A DNA stretch of 33,257 nt from Acidobacteriota bacterium (GTDB lineage Bacteria; Acidobacteriota; Thermoanaerobaculia; Thermoanaerobaculales; Sulfomarinibacteraceae). The translations under genes and the position numbers were made by a program. Under the pieces are notes generated by a model, which was not told the DNA's origin, made no database searches, and saw only the letters and a list, made by a program, of their open reading frames with translations. The DNA lies in contig WGCW01000096.1 of the NCBI GenBank assembly GCA_015493585.1, forward strand, positions 1 through 33,257. Direction: 5' to 3'. Positions 25,415-32,040 of this stretch are shown one piece after another; the stretch's first letter is position 1; every line of letters begins with the position of its first letter.

Positions 25415-25443
25415 ATGTACATGTTTCTGTACATTCCGTCAAG
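25415..25443 (-). promoter_or_regulatory. yefM-yoeB promoter covered by two TGTACA operator boxes
   Basis: AATGTACA (25415-25422) and TGTACATT (25429-25436) form a perfect inverted repeat with six bases between arms. The two TGTACA cores are 12 bases centre to centre, the geometry known for the E. coli yefM-yoeB operator. On the minus strand TTGACG (25443-25438), a 17-base spacer and TACATT (25420-25415) make a plausible -35/-10 pair. The operator therefore fills the promoter spacer and overlaps the -10. Confidence 0.72.
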
Positions 25444-25694
25444 AGGATGTCACCGTTCAATGTGGTTGCGCTGCGCCCCCGGACGTATCCATCCTGGGAC
25501 GCGCTGGTCGTTGTTGAACATGCGAAGGCCGGTTTCATCCCCGTACCTCTGCGTTGTCTGCGCGCTCTGCGAGAAGCTCTTTTCTCCCCCACCCACCCGG
25601 TTTCTCGCCGGGAACGCGGGGAACGGGGAGGAAGAGAAGTCTTTTGGGCCCCCACCCGGCCCGGGTAAGCGAGGCAGCGCGAGCACCGGTCGCG
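25444..25694. repeat. Spacer with both halves of family B
   Basis: From about 25545 a family B right half (CTGCGTTGTCTGCGCGCTC, then TGCGAGAAGCTCTTTTCTCC) runs into a left half (CCGGTTTCTCGCCGGGAACG ... GGGGAGGAAGAGAAG) ending near 25660. The two halves are inverted relatives of each other. No gene is supported. Confidence 0.65.
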
Positions 25695-25919
25695 TCAACG
25701 GAGAAGAGCGAGGAACTCGTCGACTGAAAGTCCAGCGGCCCGGATGAGCGCTCGAAGGGTTCCGATGGAAAGTTCCTTGTGTTGCGGTATCGAAAGGTTG
25801 ACTCGTACGCCTTCCTTGACCAGTACCAAGTGGCTGCCGACCTGGCCAATCGCAACCCATCCGGCCTTCTCGAAGGCTTTTGCCGCCGCCTTGCCCGAAA
25901 TGTTCGCCAGTCGTGCCAT
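25695..25919 (-). CDS. hicA: HicA toxin
   Basis: 74 residues from ATG 25919, two bases after the hicB stop; the frame open to 26003 overlaps hicB and is not used. ISGKAAAKAFEKAGW, then GSHLVLVKEG with the catalytic histidine in GSH, and LSIPQHKELSIGTLRALIRA match the double-stranded-RNA-binding-like HicA mRNA interferase. Gene order is antitoxin first, as in part of the HicBA class. It looks intact. Confidence 0.9.
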   Translation of the reverse strand: MARLANISGKAAAKAFEKAGWVAIGQVGSHLVLVKEGVRVNLSIPQHKELSIGTLRALIRAAGLSVDEFLALLR

Positions 25920-25921
25920 CC

Positions 25922-26137
25922 TTAGACGGCCACGACGATCGAAGGTGAACCAGAGTTCTCTGAACCCGAAGCCAAGGCCTTCTGGTCCTCCGCCCAGAGC
26001 CATGCGGTGATGGCTTCCTTGACGTTTTCAAGGGCTTCCTTCTCATCCTTACCCTGGGAGACGCAGCCGGGAAGCGCCGGAACCTCGGCCACCACCCAAC
26101 CATCCTCAGCCCTTTCCAACGTTACGTGAAATAACAT
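25922..26137 (-). CDS. hicB: HicB antitoxin
   Basis: 71 residues. LERAEDGWVVAEVPALPGCV followed by SQGKDEKEALENVKEAITAW is the HicB partial RNase-H-like fold. No helix-turn-helix or RHH tail is obvious after residue 50, so DNA binding may be weak or lie in the short C-terminus. ATG 26137 has AAGGAG eight bases upstream. A consensus promoter lies at 26195-26223. Confidence 0.9.
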   Translation of the reverse strand: MLFHVTLERAEDGWVVAEVPALPGCVSQGKDEKEALENVKEAITAWLWAEDQKALASGSENSGSPSIVVAV

Positions 26138-26166
26138 CTTTGTCTCCTTGTTCTCTTCGCCTCACC

Positions 26167-26223
26167 GCGATGATCGCAATCTCATCGCCTAACAATCATA
26201 TTTGTCGAAGTTTGCATGGTCAA
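26167..26223 (-). promoter_or_regulatory. hicBA promoter and inverted-repeat operator
   Basis: TTGACC (26223-26218), exactly 17 bases, then TATGAT (26200-26195): five of six matches in each hexamer on the minus strand. The start site is predicted near 26188. GCGATGA / TCATCGC (26167-26173 and 26182-26188) is a perfect seven-base inverted repeat beginning at that start site and is a likely operator. The leader is about 51 bases. Confidence 0.65.
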
Positions 26224-26504
26224 GCCGTATGGATTAGGGAGGTTAGCAAGGAGTCGCGTCTCCTCTCAGAATAACCTCCTCCCCTTGTCATCCTGAGTGG
26301 TGCGCCCAAGGCGCGCCACCCCTCCCTGTCATCCTGAGCCGAAGGCGAAGGATCTCGCCTCCTCAGAGTGACAGTGGAGGGTGGATTGCCGCGTCGCGGC
26401 CCTTCGGGCTGCTCCTTGCAATGACGGAGCCAGGACAGATGGTCGCGTCTGGCGTTTCGGGTCGACACACTGTTCTGTCATTGCGAGAAGCGGGGCGACG
26501 GCAG
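26224..26504. repeat. Family A modules and an inverted pair of 'TGCAATGAC' repeats (family C)
   Basis: 281 bases without a gene. About 26255-26375 holds CAGAATAAC, GTCATCCTGAG and GGTGCGCCCAAGGCGCGCC family A units. About 26381-26502 holds a different inverted pair: ATTGCCGCGTCGCGGCCC...CTTGCAATGAC facing GTCATTGCGAGAAGC...GGCGACGGCA. This second type ends three bases before the stop codon of the broken RelE toxin. Confidence 0.65.
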
Positions 26505-26771
26505 CTATTCGTATGCCTTGCTCCGGTGGCGTACCACGAGGACATGAATCAGTGGGGCTTGGTCGTCGATCCGGTAGATGACGCGGTAGTCGCCCACCCA
26601 AATCCGCCATGAGTCCCCAGACCCTGCGATCTTCCTGCAACCCGGAGGGCGAGGCTCGACGGCCAGCTCCTGGATCTTCGAGACAACTCTGCGAACAACC
26701 GTGGTTTCGAGGGATTCAATCTCTTTTCTTGCCGTACGGGCGAAGATGATTCAATAGGCCTTCTCAGGCAT
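26505..26771 (-). pseudogene. RelE-family toxin broken by a TGA at codon 7
   Basis: From ATG 26771, inside the antitoxin's last codons, the frame reads MPEKAY, then TGA (26753-26751). It then runs open to TAG 26505-26507 as IIFARTARKEIESLETTVVR, followed by GSGDSWRIWVGDYRVIYRID and VLVVRHRSKAYE. The downstream part is a complete RelE toxin of normal length (88 codons in total). Family members often read -YWIIF/-YxIxF at this point, and TGG to TGA is a single change. No ATG, GTG or TTG in frame restores the N-terminus. UGA is an ordinary stop in many genes here, so readthrough is unlikely. The antitoxin is intact. Inactivation of the toxin, or a sequencing error, explains it. Confidence 0.82.
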
Positions 26772-26955
26772 CCAGCTTGCCCTGAGCTTTAAGACGCTGG
26801 ACGACGTCTTCAAACGACTCAGTGGGTTCGTTGCGCCGATGCTCTATGAGGTACGAGTCATACACATTCTCCCAGAGCTCAGCATGCGTGGACAGGTCAA
26901 TCACCACTGCGGTCAGGTGGCCGCTGTCGTCAACAACGTATTGGATGCCCTTCAT
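26764..26955 (-). CDS. RelB-like small antitoxin
   Basis: 63 residues. The start IQYVVDDSGHLTAVVIDLST, followed by ELWENVYDSYLIEHRR and ending VVQRLKAQGKLDA, matches the small antitoxins (xYVVDExGxxTAVVIxxxxWE) that pair with RelE toxins. ATG 26955 has GAAGGGGG about nine bases upstream. Its last eight bases overlap the start of the toxin frame. With the toxin broken, the gene may persist as an orphan antitoxin. Confidence 0.75.
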   Translation of the reverse strand: MKGIQYVVDDSGHLTAVVIDLSTHAELWENVYDSYLIEHRRNEPTESFEDVVQRLKAQGKLDA

Positions 26956-27000
26956 CGTTTGGCCCCCTTCCGCCCGTCACTGGGAGATCTGTCAGGCCTT

Positions 27001-27028
27001 ATTATACTCCGCACGGCTTCTTCGTCAG
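27001..27028 (-). promoter_or_regulatory. Promoter of the relB-like gene
   Basis: TATAAT on the minus strand (27006-27001) with CTGACG (27028-27023) sixteen bases upstream. The start site falls near 26994, giving a leader of about 39 bases with a ribosome binding site. So the promoter of the broken module is still well formed. Confidence 0.55.
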
Positions 27029-27330
27029 CCTCACTGCGCCAAGCGACCAGTGACTCAAGTCCGTGCGGGCTCCCCTCGTCTTCACCTCTCCACCTCAGAT
27101 CGGTGCTAGGACCGGAACTTCTCACAGCTTTGTATTTCACTGTTCGTTGCCACTCAACCGAGGCGCTTCCGGCCACCGCCCACCCGCCCAAGAAGGTCTC
27201 TCGCAGGGAACGAGGGCAACGCGGAGGAAGAAGAGGAATCTATTCAGTTCCCCCACCCGCCTAAGATTATCTCTCGCGGGGATCGCGGGGCTCGCGGAAG
27301 AAGAGAAGACTAAAGTCCGCACGTAGTTTC
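27029..27330. repeat. 302-base spacer with family B left halves
   Basis: Two family B left halves in tandem: CACCCGCCCAAGAAGGTCTC ... GCGGAGGAAGAAGAGG (27179-27238) and CACCCGCCTAAGATTATCTC ... GCGGAAGAAGAGAAG (27251-27308). The part from 27029 to 27175 has an open minus-strand frame of low credibility and no recognisable gene. Confidence 0.6.
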
Positions 27331-27741
27331 TCAGGGGAGCAGGTCTTCCGGCTGCGTTATGAGTCCTAGGCCTTCGACGCTCTCGAAATGGCGATCGTAG
27401 GAGAAGACGGGCAAACCACTCTGAAGAGCTGTGGCGGCGATCCAGAGGTCGTTGGCCGGAATCGGGCGGCCCAATCGCCGGAGATTCGCATAGATTCGTC
27501 CGTACCATGAAGCGGTGGTGGAATCCACCGTCGCCACCTGTACCCGTGGGGAGTCCAGAAAGGCCGTCAGCTCCCTCCGATTTTCCGTTTCCCGAGCTCC
27601 GAAGGCGAAGCCAGCCAGGAGCTCGCCCAATACGATCACCGGAATCACGATCGTTTCGGCAAGCTGCAGCATCTCCACAGCCTGTTGCCGTCCACGCTTG
27701 AACGCTACGTATGCGTTGGTATCGAGGATGAGGCCACTCAT
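27331..27741 (-). CDS. VapC/FitB-type PIN-domain toxin
   Basis: 136 residues from ATG 27741, which overlaps the antitoxin stop as ATGA; a GTG two codons earlier is possible. The PIN acidic set is complete: Asp in LILDTNAYVAF, Glu in IVLGELLAGF, Asp in IPANDLWIAATAL and Asp in VFSYDRHFESV. These coordinate the metal of an RNase, typically cutting tRNA or rRNA. The C-terminus (EGLGLITQPEDLLP) is standard. No damage seen. Confidence 0.92.
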   Translation of the reverse strand: MSGLILDTNAYVAFKRGRQQAVEMLQLAETIVIPVIVLGELLAGFAFGARETENRRELTAFLDSPRVQVATVDSTTASWYGRIYANLRRLGRPIPANDLWIAATALQSGLPVFSYDRHFESVEGLGLITQPEDLLP

Positions 27742-27995
27742 TCCCACATGCCCGGGTCAATCTGTTCTGTCTCCTCCAGAGCTGCCAAAACCGCCTGCGC
27801 TTCTTCTTCGGTCCATGTTCCCGCCAGCTCATCCAGGTCGTGGTGTCGGGGGTGCCATGGACGGCGCGCAAGGCCTGCGCCTTCCCGTACGAGCCGGAGA
27901 AGGAACGCGTTGAGTGAAACGCCCTCTCGCCGCGCCTCCTCCCGAAGGCGTTCAGCTTCTTCTTCTTTCAGCCCTCGAAGCGTCATCGTAGGCAT
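27738..27995 (-). CDS. FitA-like RHH antitoxin of the VapC module
   Basis: 85 residues. MPTMTLRGLKEEEAERLREE, then GVSLNAFLLRLVREGAG, is a FitA-type ribbon-helix-helix domain (MTLRxLxxxxxxxLRxxAxxxGxSLNxFL). A Trp-rich C-terminal tail (HDLDELAGTWTEEEAQAVLA) would block the toxin. ATG 27995 has AGGAGGT seven bases upstream. The upstream operator is described at 28009-28026. Confidence 0.88.
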   Translation of the reverse strand: MPTMTLRGLKEEEAERLREEARREGVSLNAFLLRLVREGAGLARRPWHPRHHDLDELAGTWTEEEAQAVLAALEETEQIDPGMWE

Positions 27996-28008
27996 GATGC
28001 ACCTCCTG

Positions 28009-28026
28009 ATGGCATCATGATAGCAT
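28009..28026 (-). promoter_or_regulatory. Operator and extended -10 of the FitA-VapC module
   Basis: ATG-GC-ATCATGAT-AG-CAT is an imperfect 18-base palindrome with a perfect ATCATGAT core. On the minus strand TGCTATCAT within it is an extended -10 (TGn plus TATCAT, 28022-28017). TTGAGC lies upstream at a loose 19 bases. The start site would be near 28010, just before the ribosome binding site. An RHH dimer bound here would block the -10. Confidence 0.55.
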
Positions 28027-28427
28027 ATTCTGCCACCAGCCGCTCAAGATGTCTCGTGCAGGAAACACCGGAAACGCGAAAGAAGACAAGCTTGTTCTTC
28101 CTGCGTTCTACGAGCGGTCTTCGTGAGGCCTTATCCTGAACCGGAAGAATTTCTTGTGATTGAATCGCAGGAGCTGTCATCGACTATCTGTCCGGCGCTC
28201 TAACCTATCAGCCAAAGCTGGGATGTGGACACTGTCAGCAATCAGCAACCGCATGTATAAAGCTACCGCACTTGGATAGGAGACTAACTTCCTTATCCAT
28301 GGGAACTTAATATCCATCGCCGACTCAACGTGACGGCGATCATGCTACGCAGAATAATACTACAGTCTGGCAAGATGTCACCTCTCATGTTGAGACGGGG
28401 CCGGCGGGCCGGCCCACCTGGAAGAGG
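28027..28427. other. Gene-free stretch with one decayed family B unit and a hairpin
   Basis: About 28047-28125 looks like a worn family B unit (TGCAGGAAACACCGGAAACG ... TTCTTCCTGCGTTCTACGAG). ATCGCCG / CGGCGAT (28316-28322 and 28334-28340) is a perfect seven-base inverted repeat with an 11-base loop. GGATAGGA ... TTCCTTATCC near 28274-28298 is an imperfect one. No gene or clear promoter uses them. Confidence 0.45.
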
Positions 28428-29186
28428 TTGGCCGCTGGGGACGCGGGGTACGGGGAGGAAGACACGTTCCTTCTTTCTGCGTTCTCTGCGCTCTCTGCGG
28501 GAGGCTCTTCTCTCCCCCACCCACCCGGTTTCTCGCGGATAACGCTGGGTTCGCTGCGGAAGAAGCGTTGGTTGCCCCCGCCCAGATTCTTCGTCGGCTT
28601 CGCCTCCTCAGAATGACATATCCCCATCTGTCATTCTGAGCCAAAGGCGAAGGATCTCGTCTCCTCAGAATGACAATGGGAGGGATGCTGCGCCTCCTCT
28701 CAACTAACAGCACTTGCGTCACGTGGGAAAAAGCAGCGTAACATACTGATAACGCGAAACGTTGAAAAACCAGAGAAACGGTACCCGAATGCCTGTTAGC
28801 CCACCGTCCCGGTGCCCCGCACTGGGGCATGAAGGTGCTCAGAATGACACCTTCTCTTGTCATTCTGAGCCAAAGGCGAAGGATCTCGTCTCTTCAGAGT
28901 GACCGTTCCCCTCTCATCCTTCGTGGTGCGCCACACGCGCCTAACCTCTCCCTGTCATCCTGAGTAGTGCGCCACAGGCGCGGCACCTCTCCCTGTCATC
29001 CTGAGGGGTGCGCCACAGGCGCGCCACGAAGGATCTGCGTGGGGGGCCACAAGGTTTGCTGCTCGAAACGCTGGGTACCTGGAGGGAGACAAGATTGTTT
29101 TCTCTACGCGCTCTGCGAGGGGCTCTCTTCTCCCCCACCCGCCCAAGATTGTTTTTCGCGGGGTACGTGGCGTAATTGTTCTTTCC
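28428..29186. repeat. Left composite repeat flanking the ATPase gene
   Basis: In order: family B halves (28428-28570); a family A left end (CCCAGATTCTTCGTCGG near 28579) with further modules; the unique core (28693-28849) shared with 23404-23547; and more family A modules. Three 41-base tandem units start at 28914, 28955 and 28996, each with a GGTGCGCC...GGCGCGCC-type hairpin. A right end GAAGGATCTGCGTGGGGGGC (29029-29048), inverted relative to the left end, is followed by family B halves to about 29165. No gene. Confidence 0.75.
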
Positions 29187-30566
29187 CTACCGGCAGGCCC
29201 TGAGGACATCCGCGGGAGTGACCACAGGGCAGGAAAGCTGATCGGCCGCGCCATCGGGTAGCCAGAGGACGGGAAGAACATCCCTCCCTTCGGTAAAGGG
29301 CAGACGATCGATCTTGTCCATCAACTGACGGAGAACAGCACCTGCATCGATCCGGGTGGACCATTTCACCTCTCCGACGAGCAGGCCTTCTCCCCCGACC
29401 TCCCCTGCGACAACATCCACTTCGAGGGGTTTCCTATCCCGCCCGGGCCCCCACCACCTGAATGCCTTGCCCCACTCTCTTCCGGCCAGATCAAGCCGCG
29501 GGACGCTCTCGCGTGCGAGGTCTTCCCAGACCCCCGCAACATGATGACGAAAACCGGGCGCCAGATTTCGCCAGACTAGGTCCGGACTCCGAACCTCAAG
29601 CAGGGAACGGTTTGGCTCGACAAAACGGAAATAGAACCGGAGAAAAGGATCGTCGATGTCATAAAAGGACCGTTTTGAAGCCCTCTTCGGCGCGCCATAG
29701 GGAACCTCACGCCGGACGAGCCCCATCTCCACCAGGCGCTGCAGCGGCCGAGTGAGGGATGTCGCCGGTTTTCCAAGCCTCCCTGCAATTTCAGAGAGCC
29801 TGTGGCAACCACTGCCAATGAGATTGAGGATCGAGGCAGCCTGGGTCGTATCCCGAAGATCATCCAGCAAGAGTCGTCCGGGCTCATCGTGAAGCACGCC
29901 CAGCGGGTCCAGTACGAGAGACGCCACGGCAGCAGAAAGATCTCTCTGCTCCGCCGCCAGTTCCCAGTAACGGGGGATTCCACCCCACACGGCGAAAGCC
30001 TCAACCGCTTCCTCCGCCCTGACGATGCCCAGAGCTTCCGGAATCCAGCCAAAGGAAAGCGGCCGAATCTTGAGGATCTCGTCTGCCCTTCCAAACAGCG
30101 GAGCCGACCGATCCATTACAAGCCCCTGCATCATTCGCTGGGAGGATCCCGCCACGATGAGGTGGGGAGACCCTGCGGCGTTGCCATCAATGAGCTTTTG
30201 CAAGATGGAAGGAAGACCACGCTCTTGGGCGACGAGAGAAGGCAACTCATCGAGGATGAGCACAGATCCCGCGGGGGCATCCTTCCACCACCGGCCAAGG
30301 AGAGCTTCCCAGTCAGGGTAGTCAACCCGGTCGAAGCCCTCGATCATGCGTGCGATTTCAACGGCAAGAGTCGCCCGCTGGAGGATTGGCGCACGATCGT
30401 CACCAACGTAATTGACAGACCGCTCAGCGGGAATGGCCTCACGTAACAGCCGGGACTTACCACATCGGCGCCTTCCGTAAAGCACCCCGAAACCGCCAGT
30501 CGACCTCCGAATCAGCCGGTCGATCCGGGCTTTCTCTGCTGTACGATCAAGGAAACGTAGCTTCAT
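29187..30566 (-). CDS. AAA+ ATPase with DUF234-type nuclease-like C-terminus
   Basis: 459 residues from ATG 30566 (upstream frame to 30656 rejected; CGGAGC lies about ten bases before the ATG). Walker A GVLYGRRRCGKSRLL is near residue 30 and Walker B SVLILDELPSL near 105. An arginine and sensor region follows (IVAGSSQRMMQGLV), then a winged-helix segment (CHRLSEIAGRLGKPATSLTR) near 270. The C-terminal DUF234 domain has LEVDVVAGE ... LLVGEVKWS, fitting a PD-(D/E)xK fold. This is the archaeal-type ATPase/DUF234 group found in many bacteria, of uncertain role (suspected in mobile elements or defence). It is bracketed by direct composite repeats. Confidence 0.88.
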   Translation of the reverse strand: MKLRFLDRTAEKARIDRLIRRSTGGFGVLYGRRRCGKSRLLREAIPAERSVNYVGDDRAPILQRATLAVEIARMIEGFDRVDYPDWEALLGRWWKDAPAGSVLILDELPSLVAQERGLPSILQKLIDGNAAGSPHLIVAGSSQRMMQGLVMDRSAPLFGRADEILKIRPLSFGWIPEALGIVRAEEAVEAFAVWGGIPRYWELAAEQRDLSAAVASLVLDPLGVLHDEPGRLLLDDLRDTTQAASILNLIGSGCHRLSEIAGRLGKPATSLTRPLQRLVEMGLVRREVPYGAPKRASKRSFYDIDDPFLRFYFRFVEPNRSLLEVRSPDLVWRNLAPGFRHHVAGVWEDLARESVPRLDLAGREWGKAFRWWGPGRDRKPLEVDVVAGEVGGEGLLVGEVKWSTRIDAGAVLRQLMDKIDRLPFTEGRDVLPVLWLPDGAADQLSCPVVTPADVLRACR

Positions 30567-31305
30567 GTTTATGATGCTCCGGCATAATGCACGAGCTACA
30601 TAATACCACCACTTTCCACCCGGGACAGATTTCCGGCCACCAGCGCGAGCCTGCACTGCTCACCAACTTTCATCGCGAGGGCGTGGAGGTGCCTGTCAGG
30701 GTGGGTTCTCGACCAAGACGTCGCAGGGGGCGTCGCCGGGAGAAGGGCCGCAATGACGGGCAGATCCTCGGCCGCAGCAGGAAGTTGGTGAGAAATGCGG
30801 GCTTGGCACATCACGAAAGAAACCCCTGTGTTCTCCTCGCGTTCACCGCGTCCTCTGCGAGAGGCCTCTTCTCCCCCGCCGGGCCAAGAAGGCTTCGCTC
30901 GGAGAACGATGGGTAGATGGAAGAAGAACCGCTGGTTGCCCCCCGCCCAGATTCTTCGTCGGCTTCGCCTCCTCAGAATGACATATCCCCATCTGTCATC
31001 CTGAGCCGCAGGCGAAGGATCTCGCCTCCTCAGAATGACAGTGGGAGGAAGGCATTGCCTCCTCAGAATGACACCCTTTTCTGTCATCCTGAACCCCCAT
31101 ACCCTCCCGCTGTCATCCTGAGCCGCAGGCGAAGGATCTCGTCTCCTCAGAGTGACCGTTCCCCTCTCATCCTGAGTGGTGCGCCGAAGGCGCGCCACCC
31201 CTCCCTGTCACCCTGAGTGGTGCGCCACAGGCGCGGCACCCCTCCCTGTCATCCTGAGGGGTGCGACAAGGGCGCACCACGAAGGATCTGGGTGGGGGGC
31301 CACAT
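30567..31305. repeat. Right composite repeat flanking the ATPase gene
   Basis: 30567-30805 shows nothing. Family B halves occupy about 30806-30940. A family A left end (CCCCCCGCCCAGATTCTTCG, 30940-30959) follows with several CAGAATGAC/GTCATCCTGAG modules. Three 41-base units start at 31167, 31208 and 31249. The right end GAAGGATCTGGGTGGGGGGC closes near 31301. About 190 bases (31110-31302) are a direct near-copy of 28857-29049, offset by 2253 bases. The unique core present on the left is absent here. Confidence 0.75.
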
Positions 31306-31486
31306 GCTCCCGTTCAGTTCCACGAGAATACAGAGCGGGAGCGGCCAATGTCCCCGGACTCTAAGGCTCTGAAGTACTCTGTGCGCGGTTCTGGCCTCTT
31401 GCTTTCTCAGTGCTCTTGACACAACTACCGCGCATAGATTGCATATGCAACCTCTTGATCCTCTGTTATTTACCTGGTCCAGAACC
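31306..31486 (-). other. Leader-like spacer downstream of the NusG paralogue
   Basis: 181 bases with no gene. TTGCATATGCAA (31439-31450) is a perfect 12-base palindrome. On the minus strand GCGGTAG (31431-31425) matches the core of the RfaH-recruiting ops element (GGCGGTAG) in seven of eight positions and lies just after the NusG-like gene on the same strand. GCGGTAG also occurs by chance elsewhere (near 26585), so this is weak. Confidence 0.3.
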
Positions 31487-32038
31487 TCAGCTTGGAACCA
31501 GTGCCAGCGCTGCGACGTCAATCTCGACACGCCGCTGACTCCGCAGGAAGTCCAACAAGATCCGAGCCCGCTGGCCCCCCTTGAGATACCCTTGAAACAC
31601 ACCCTCAAACCCACGCAGCGGGCCACCCATGACGCGGATACGGGAACCCTTTTTCATCTTCCGCCGGAGGTCATCCGGCACGATGTAGCCCCGTTCCCCC
31701 TCACGGCGCATCAGCTCATCGATCAAGACCTGTTCAACCGTAGCAAGCCTCCGGTCGAAGCTCAGCGGCCGCAGCACGCCGGGACAATACCGGACGGCGT
31801 TGAGCTCCTGGCTGGGATCACACGACACGAAGATGTAGCCGGGGAAGAGCGGCATCGGTCCCCGAGGCGCCCGCGTATGCCAGGGAGGTTGCAGAAAGAG
31901 GGGGCAGTAGGGATCCACGCCCCGTTGCGTGAGATGGTGGACGGCCACCCGCTCCTGGCGCGGCTTCGTACGAACCACCAGCCACAACCTGCTGACCTCG
32001 TACTCATCCCTGTTGAACGAGGAGCCATCACTGAACAT
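31487..32038 (-). CDS. Specialised NusG paralogue (RfaH/UpxY/LoaP-like antiterminator)
   Basis: 183 residues from ATG 32038, or 184 from GTG 32041. The longer frame to 32116 contains the promoter and is rejected. The NGN domain has RLWLVVRTKPRQERVAVHHL, GVDPYCPLFLQPP and PLFPGYIFVSCD. A KOW domain follows (KKGSRIRVMGGPLRGFEGVF, then RARILLDFL). Length and linker fit NusG paralogues that bind RNA polymerase and suppress pausing or termination in long polysaccharide operons. It is read toward the polysaccharide locus and could serve it in trans. Housekeeping NusG is unlikely, since no secE, rplK or rplA is adjacent. Confidence 0.85.
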   Translation of the reverse strand: MFSDGSSFNRDEYEVSRLWLVVRTKPRQERVAVHHLTQRGVDPYCPLFLQPPWHTRAPRGPMPLFPGYIFVSCDPSQELNAVRYCPGVLRPLSFDRRLATVEQVLIDELMRREGERGYIVPDDLRRKMKKGSRIRVMGGPLRGFEGVFQGYLKGGQRARILLDFLRSQRRVEIDVAALALVPS

Positions 32039-32040
32039 CA

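Noticed and set aside
26182-26194. GTTAGGC/GCCTAAC next to the hicBA promoter resembles an integron attC core.
   Set aside because: No matching GTTRRRY partner or imperfect long hairpin at the right distance, no integrase, and it does not recur at other TA boundaries.
26751-26753. UGA read as tryptophan or selenocysteine in the RelE toxin.
   Set aside because: TGA is used as a normal stop in many overlapping gene pairs here, and RelE toxins have no selenocysteine tradition; a nonsense mutation is simpler.
28857-31305. Regular 41-base units considered as a CRISPR array.
   Set aside because: The whole 41-base unit is repeated with no unique spacers, each unit has its own hairpin, and no cas gene is present.
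31416-31444. A perfect TTGACA on the plus strand antisense to the NusG paralogue.
   Set aside because: At 17 bases the -10 would be TTGCAT, only three of six; no plus-strand gene follows.
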